Assembly: GCA_965220615.1 (NCBI GenBank)
Contig: CBDCQL010000002.1
Span: forward strand, 186,001-250,000
Length of the DNA: 64,000 nucleotides
Source: JAGWBD01 sp965220615
Lineage (GTDB): Bacteria > Chloroflexota > Anaerolineae > Aggregatilineales > Phototrophicaceae
Direction: 5' to 3'
Under the pieces are notes generated by a model. It had not been told where the DNA came from. It saw only the letters and a program-made list of their open reading frames with translations, and ran no database searches. Every line of letters begins with the position of its first letter. Position 1 is the stretch's first letter. This document shows positions 60,261-64,000 of the stretch, one piece after another. The position numbers and the translations under genes are program-made.

Positions 60261-60791
60261 TCAACCGGGGACGCTCTCCGGCGCCTTGTCGCGGTAGCGC
60301 ATGATGAAGGCGGTCAGGGCGTCGCGGTCCGGCGCGTCCAGTTTGAGCAGGCGGCCCCATGCCGCCGCCGCCAGGCGAAGGTCGTTCTCCGGCCGGTGAC
60401 TGACCACAACCCACTCGGGGAATTGCTCGTGCAACTGGCGGAACAGATCGATGGCTTCGCTGTCGGATTCGTCGCGCCAGGATAGCCAGATATGGCCGTG
60501 TTCCAGATTGTGGATCAGGTAACCGTCCGGCACCTGCTGCTCATAGAAGGCGGCGCGCACTGGCGCCGGGTAGTGATCGCCGGAGGTCGGCGGGTTGGAG
60601 TTGTAGCGTGAGGGTGGCGCGCCAGGGGCGATGTGGTCGCGCCCGACGACGGGTACGGGCTGGCTTTCGTCCGGAATGGCGGCGAGGTTGAAAGGCCTGT
60701 CCCGTTGCAGTACAAGGGTCAGGACCAGCGCCAGCGCGATTCCTGCGGCCAGACCGACCAACAGCAGGAGCCGCTGACGTTTGTTTGACAT
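60261..60791 (-). CDS. DUF3105 membrane-anchored protein
   Basis: 176 residues. One N-terminal transmembrane helix LLLLVGLAAGIALALVLTLV, then the DUF3105 signature YNSNPPTSGDHYPAPV and LIHNLEHGHIWLSW with conserved His. Function of the family is not known; the His/Glu pattern suggests metal binding. ATG 60791 chosen as it starts the membrane anchor; longer versions lack sense. Confidence 0.87.
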   Translation of the reverse strand: MSNKRQRLLLLVGLAAGIALALVLTLVLQRDRPFNLAAIPDESQPVPVVGRDHIAPGAPPSRYNSNPPTSGDHYPAPVRAAFYEQQVPDGYLIHNLEHGHIWLSWRDESDSEAIDLFRQLHEQFPEWVVVSHRPENDLRLAAAAWGRLLKLDAPDRDALTAFIMRYRDKAPESVPG

Positions 60792-60853
60792 GGGCAAGCC
60801 CACCCTGTGCCGATGACAACAACAAGTGTAACAATAGCGTAGGTCGCCGAAGA

Positions 60854-61675
60854 TTAACGCATTCCTGGCGAAGGCCCCCGGGCTGGATTGGCCGCGCGCC
60901 AGGCGTACATCAGTACGCCGCCAGCCACGGCGACGTTGAGCGATTCGGCGCGGCCCTGTTGCGGCAGGGCGGCCAGATGATCGCACTGCGCCGTCAGCGT
61001 CTCGTCCAGTCCCTCGGCCTCGTTGCCCAGGGCCAACGCCAGGCCGCCGCGCCAGTCGAGCGCCGTCCAGAGCTGGCCGGCTGCGGCGTCTCCGCCACAG
61101 AGGGGCAATCCCTGCTTCCTGAGCCAGGCCAGCAGCGTCTCCCTGGAATCGACCGTGACGACGGGCAAGCTGAAGCAGGAGCCCATGCTGGCGCGCAGGA
61201 CCTTGGGGTCAAACGGGTCGACGCAGGGCGGAAGCAGGAGCACGGCGCTGGCGCCGACGGCGTCCGCCGTGCGCAGCAAGGTGCCCAGGTTGCCGGGGTC
61301 GCGCAGGCGGTCGAGCAGCAGCACCAGGGGGCAGGGTGGCAGTTGTATGTCCGTCAGCGCGGTCTGCGGCAGGGCGAAGGTCGCGACCAGCCCCTGGGGT
61401 TCCTCCCGCTCCGACAGCGCGCGCATCACGTGCTCGTTGACTTCGACGGGCCTGGCGCTGCCATCGCGAAAACGGCCCAGCAATTCCGCGGCGGCGGGGC
61501 TGCCGAACAGCGCCGGGCAATGGTATAGCTCCAGAGGGCTCCAGCCGGCCTCCTGCGCCATGTGCAGGGCCTGCAGACCTTCGGCGAGGAAGCGTCCCTG
61601 CAGCAGGCGTTGTCGACGCCGGCCAAGTTTGCGCAGAGCGACGATACGCGGGTTGCGGAGTGACGTGATGATCAC
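60854..61675 (-). CDS. SpoU/TrmH-family RNA 2'-O-methyltransferase
   Basis: 273 residues. An N-terminal substrate-binding domain (LLQGRFLAEGLQAL), then the knotted SPOUT domain with motif 1 DRLRDPGNLGTLLRTADA, motif 2 LALGNEAEGL and motif 3 ESLNVAVAGGVLMYAW. Uses SAM to methylate rRNA or tRNA ribose; the precise target is unknown (RlmB/TsnR-like). Confidence 0.93.
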   Translation of the reverse strand: MIITSLRNPRIVALRKLGRRRQRLLQGRFLAEGLQALHMAQEAGWSPLELYHCPALFGSPAAAELLGRFRDGSARPVEVNEHVMRALSEREEPQGLVATFALPQTALTDIQLPPCPLVLLLDRLRDPGNLGTLLRTADAVGASAVLLLPPCVDPFDPKVLRASMGSCFSLPVVTVDSRETLLAWLRKQGLPLCGGDAAAGQLWTALDWRGGLALALGNEAEGLDETLTAQCDHLAALPQQGRAESLNVAVAGGVLMYAWRAANPARGPSPGMR

Positions 61676-61958
61676 GGGCGTGACCGAGCCTGTTCGAAGT
61701 GAATGTCAACCCGTAGCATGGCCCCGGGCCAGGCCGACTGTCAAGCGTCATGGTCGCCCTTGACACACAATGGCGGCACTGATAGCATGCGCCGCCATAC
61801 CCCGGCAGCACACCCTGGCGTCAGGCAATGGACTGGCGGGAACCGGACAGATGTGGCGACAGCGCCCTTGTGGGGGAAGGCTCGTCATGGCGGGGACAAC
61901 CAGGCGTTCTGTGCGGACCGCCTTTTTTATGTGAATACAGGTTACACCGGAGCGACAC
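61676..61958. other. Leader region of the str operon
   Basis: 283 bases between the divergent methyltransferase and rpsL. No gene. It contains the attenuator-like hairpin listed below and GGAG before the rpsL ATG. The str operon promoter should lie between 61700 and 61880. Confidence 0.6.
61902..61928 (+). terminator. Possible attenuator in the rpsL leader
   Basis: AGGCG, a 12-base loop, CGCCT and six T (61923-61928) in the leader 30 bases ahead of rpsL. A short stem with T-run can act as a weak intrinsic terminator or attenuator of the str operon. The stem is only 5 bp, so this is tentative. Confidence 0.4.
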
Positions 61959-62378
<420 letters not shown>

Positions 62379-62394
62379 GCGAAGGGAGTCCAGG

Positions 62395-62862
62395 ATGCCA
62401 AGAAGAAACCGTCCGCCCAAACGCGCAGTGGCGCCGGATACCAAATACAGCAACGTGCACATCGCCATGTTCATCAATCGCATGATGCATGGCGGCAAGA
62501 AAAGCACCGCCGCCCGCGTGATGTACAAGGCGCTGGACATCGTTGAGGAGCGCGCCAGGCGGGACCCGGTCGAGGTCTTTGAGCAGGCCCTGCGTAACGT
62601 GCAGCCGACGGTAGAGGTCAAGCCCAAGCGAGTCGGCGGCTCAACCTATCAGGTACCGATCGAGGTGGCCGGCGATCGTTCGCTGACCCTCGCCATGCGC
62701 TGGATCCTGGAGTTTTCGAGGGCGCGCGGCGGGCGCGGCATGCACGAGAAACTGGCGGCCGAATTGATGGACGCGGCCAACAGCCAGGGCAACGCCATCA
62801 AGCGTCGCGACGACACCCATCGTATGGCGGAGGCGAACCGCGCCTTCGCCCATTTTCGCTAG
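62395..62862 (+). CDS. rpsG: 30S ribosomal protein S7
   Basis: 155 residues: MPRRNRPPKRAVAPDTKYSN, INRMMHGGKKSTAARVMYKA and RWILEFSRARGGRGMHEKLA. Primary binder of the 16S rRNA 3' major domain. GGGAGTCCAGG precedes the ATG at 62395, 16 bases after the rpsL stop. Confidence 0.98.
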   Translation: MPRRNRPPKRAVAPDTKYSNVHIAMFINRMMHGGKKSTAARVMYKALDIVEERARRDPVEVFEQALRNVQPTVEVKPKRVGGSTYQVPIEVAGDRSLTLAMRWILEFSRARGGRGMHEKLAAELMDAANSQGNAIKRRDDTHRMAEANRAFAHFR

Positions 62863-62898
62863 CGTTTTGTGGACAGGCAGGAGAACGCAGGCAAGCGT

Positions 62899-64000
62899 AT
62901 GAGCACCAGGGCTGCAGGCACCCTTGATCTCAATCGGGTGCGCAACATCGGCATCATCGCCCATATTGATGCCGGCAAGACGACCACAACCGAGCGTGTG
63001 CTGTACTACACCGGTATGGTGCACCGCATCGGCGAGGTTCACGATGGCGCGGCGACCACCGACTACATGGCGCAGGAGCGCGAACGCGGCATCACCATCA
63101 CCTCGGCGGCGGTCAGCGCCAGCTGGAACGATCACCAGGTCAACATCATCGATACGCCCGGCCACGTGGACTTCACGGCCGAGGTGCAGCGCAGTCTGCG
63201 CGTGCTGGATGGCGGCGTGGTCGTATTCGATGGTGTCGCCGGTGTTGAGCCGCAGTCCGAGACGGTGTGGCGTCAGGCCGACGATTACCAGGTGCCACGC
63301 ATTTGCTTCATCAACAAGATGGACCGCACCGGCGCCGACTTTGGTCGCTGCGTGCAGATGATTGGCGAGCGACTCGGGGCGAATCCGGTGCCGATACAGA
63401 TGCCCTATGGCGAGGGCGAGGCCTTCGCCGGCATCATCGACCTGATCACCATGGAACTCGTGACCTCGGGCGACGCGCTGGGCAGCGAAATCAAACGCTT
63501 CCGGATCCCGGAAAGCCATCGGGAACAGGCCGAGACCATGCGCGCCGAGATGATCGAGATGGTTGTCGAGGTGGACGATTACCTCACCGAGAAATTTCTG
63601 CTCGAGGAAGCGATCACCAACGATGAATTGCTGGGCGCCCTGCGCGCCGGCACCTTGAGCAACAGCCTGCAACCGGTGCTCTGTGGCTCCGCGCTGAAGA
63701 ATCGCGGTGTGCAGGACCTGTTGGACCGCGTCGTCGACTTTTTGCCCTCGCCGCTGGACGTTCCGCCGGTGGAAGGCGTCAATCCGAAGACCGGCGAAGC
63801 GGTCTCGCGCGCGCCTTCAGATGAGGAACCGGTGGCTGCGCTGGTCTTCAAGATCGTGACGGACCCCTTTGTGGGGCGGCTGGCCTTCTTCCGCGTCTAT
63901 TCCGGCGTCTTGCGCACGGGCACCATGCTGCAAAATTCGACCAGTGAAAAGCGCGAACGCATCGGCCGCATCGTGCGCATGTTCGCCGACCGGCGCGAAG
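62899..64000 (+). CDS. fusA: Elongation factor G, cut by the window end
   Basis: The first 367 codons of an open frame. G1 AHIDAGKT, G2/G3 region RGITITSAA and DTPGHVDF, G4 NKMD, G5 CGSALKN are all present. Translocates peptidyl-tRNA on the ribosome with GTP. It continues past position 64000. ATG 62899 gives MSTRAAGTLDLNRVRNIG. Confidence 0.98.
   Translation, partial: MSTRAAGTLDLNRVRNIGIIAHIDAGKTTTTERVLYYTGMVHRIGEVHDGAATTDYMAQERERGITITSAAVSASWNDHQVNIIDTPGHVDFTAEVQRSLRVLDGGVVVFDGVAGVEPQSETVWRQADDYQVPRICFINKMDRTGADFGRCVQMIGERLGANPVPIQMPYGEGEAFAGIIDLITMELVTSGDALGSEIKRFRIPESHREQAETMRAEMIEMVVEVDDYLTEKFLLEEAITNDELLGALRAGTLSNSLQPVLCGSALKNRGVQDLLDRVVDFLPSPLDVPPVEGVNPKTGEAVSRAPSDEEPVAALVFKIVTDPFVGRLAFFRVYSGVLRTGTMLQNSTSEKRERIGRIVRMFADRRE

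Overview
The window is a high-GC bacterial chromosome segment with dense, often overlapping genes. Much of it looks like a free-living Chloroflexota genome (Anaerolineae/Caldilineae-like). This assignment is inferred from the gene mix: split thioredoxin/HAD, M42 peptidase array, DUF3105, Trm112-like, hxlA/hxlB, LutBC, arylsulfatase-like enzymes and FixG/FixH-like proteins. No rRNA gene or species marker is present to prove it. The right end is the start of a classical str operon (rpsL, rpsG, fusA), cut off by the window edge. No transposase, integrase or CRISPR array was seen.

Layout. 0-4 kb: a helicase IV-type protein with a nuclease-like insertion and zinc ribbons, then a thioredoxin/TlpA-like lipoprotein with an SH3b tail. 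Its reading frame contains a TGA exactly where the first cysteine of the CxxC motif should be, followed by a SECIS-like hairpin, so it is probably a selenoprotein. 4-7.4 kb: a decayed tRNA-Ala copy, a one-polypeptide histidine kinase/receiver/OmpR-type regulator, and the intact tRNA-Ala(GGC). 7.4-18.7 kb: ordinary and accessory metabolism (AttH/CrtC-like lipocalin, ChrA, sulfatase, FixG- and FixH-like proteins, holA, YeaQ-like protein, lutB/lutC, HAD phosphatase, double thioredoxin). 18.8-20.6 kb: an AT-rich DUF262 plus HEPN pair whose HEPN gene has a nonsense codon. 20.6-33.5 kb: a giant YfhO/flippase fusion, a sulfatase, a methyltransferase-nuclease fusion, asnS and a tightly overlapping run of GNAT, membrane protein and acetamidase genes.

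33.5-39.5 kb is accessory: tandem and palindromic repeats, a single-polypeptide restriction-modification enzyme with an AT-rich core, a winged-helix-like protein, tRNA-Val(TAC), gene remnants, a beta-helix secreted protein and interspersed hairpin repeats. 39.5-51.2 kb is mostly housekeeping on the minus strand: a PBP2-like transpeptidase, small membrane proteins, serS, greA, nth, a beta-propeller protein and three consecutive M42 aminopeptidase genes joined by 4-base overlaps.

51.2-55.5 kb holds a tail-collar-domain gene behind a sigma70-like promoter with an SOS-box-like operator between its -35 and -10 elements, a second methyltransferase-nuclease fusion, a terpene-cyclase-fold protein and a radical SAM/HhH protein. 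55.5-64 kb: gap, a small two-gene cassette bounded by a duplicated gap 3' end, hxlA/hxlB (ribulose monophosphate pathway), a DUF3105 protein, a SpoU-family rRNA methyltransferase and the str operon behind a possible attenuator.

The strongest candidate for something not previously annotated is the UxxC TlpA-like/SH3 selenoprotein at 2954-3808. Next are the SOS-box-controlled tail-collar gene, the YfhO-flippase fusion and the gap-tail-flanked cassette.
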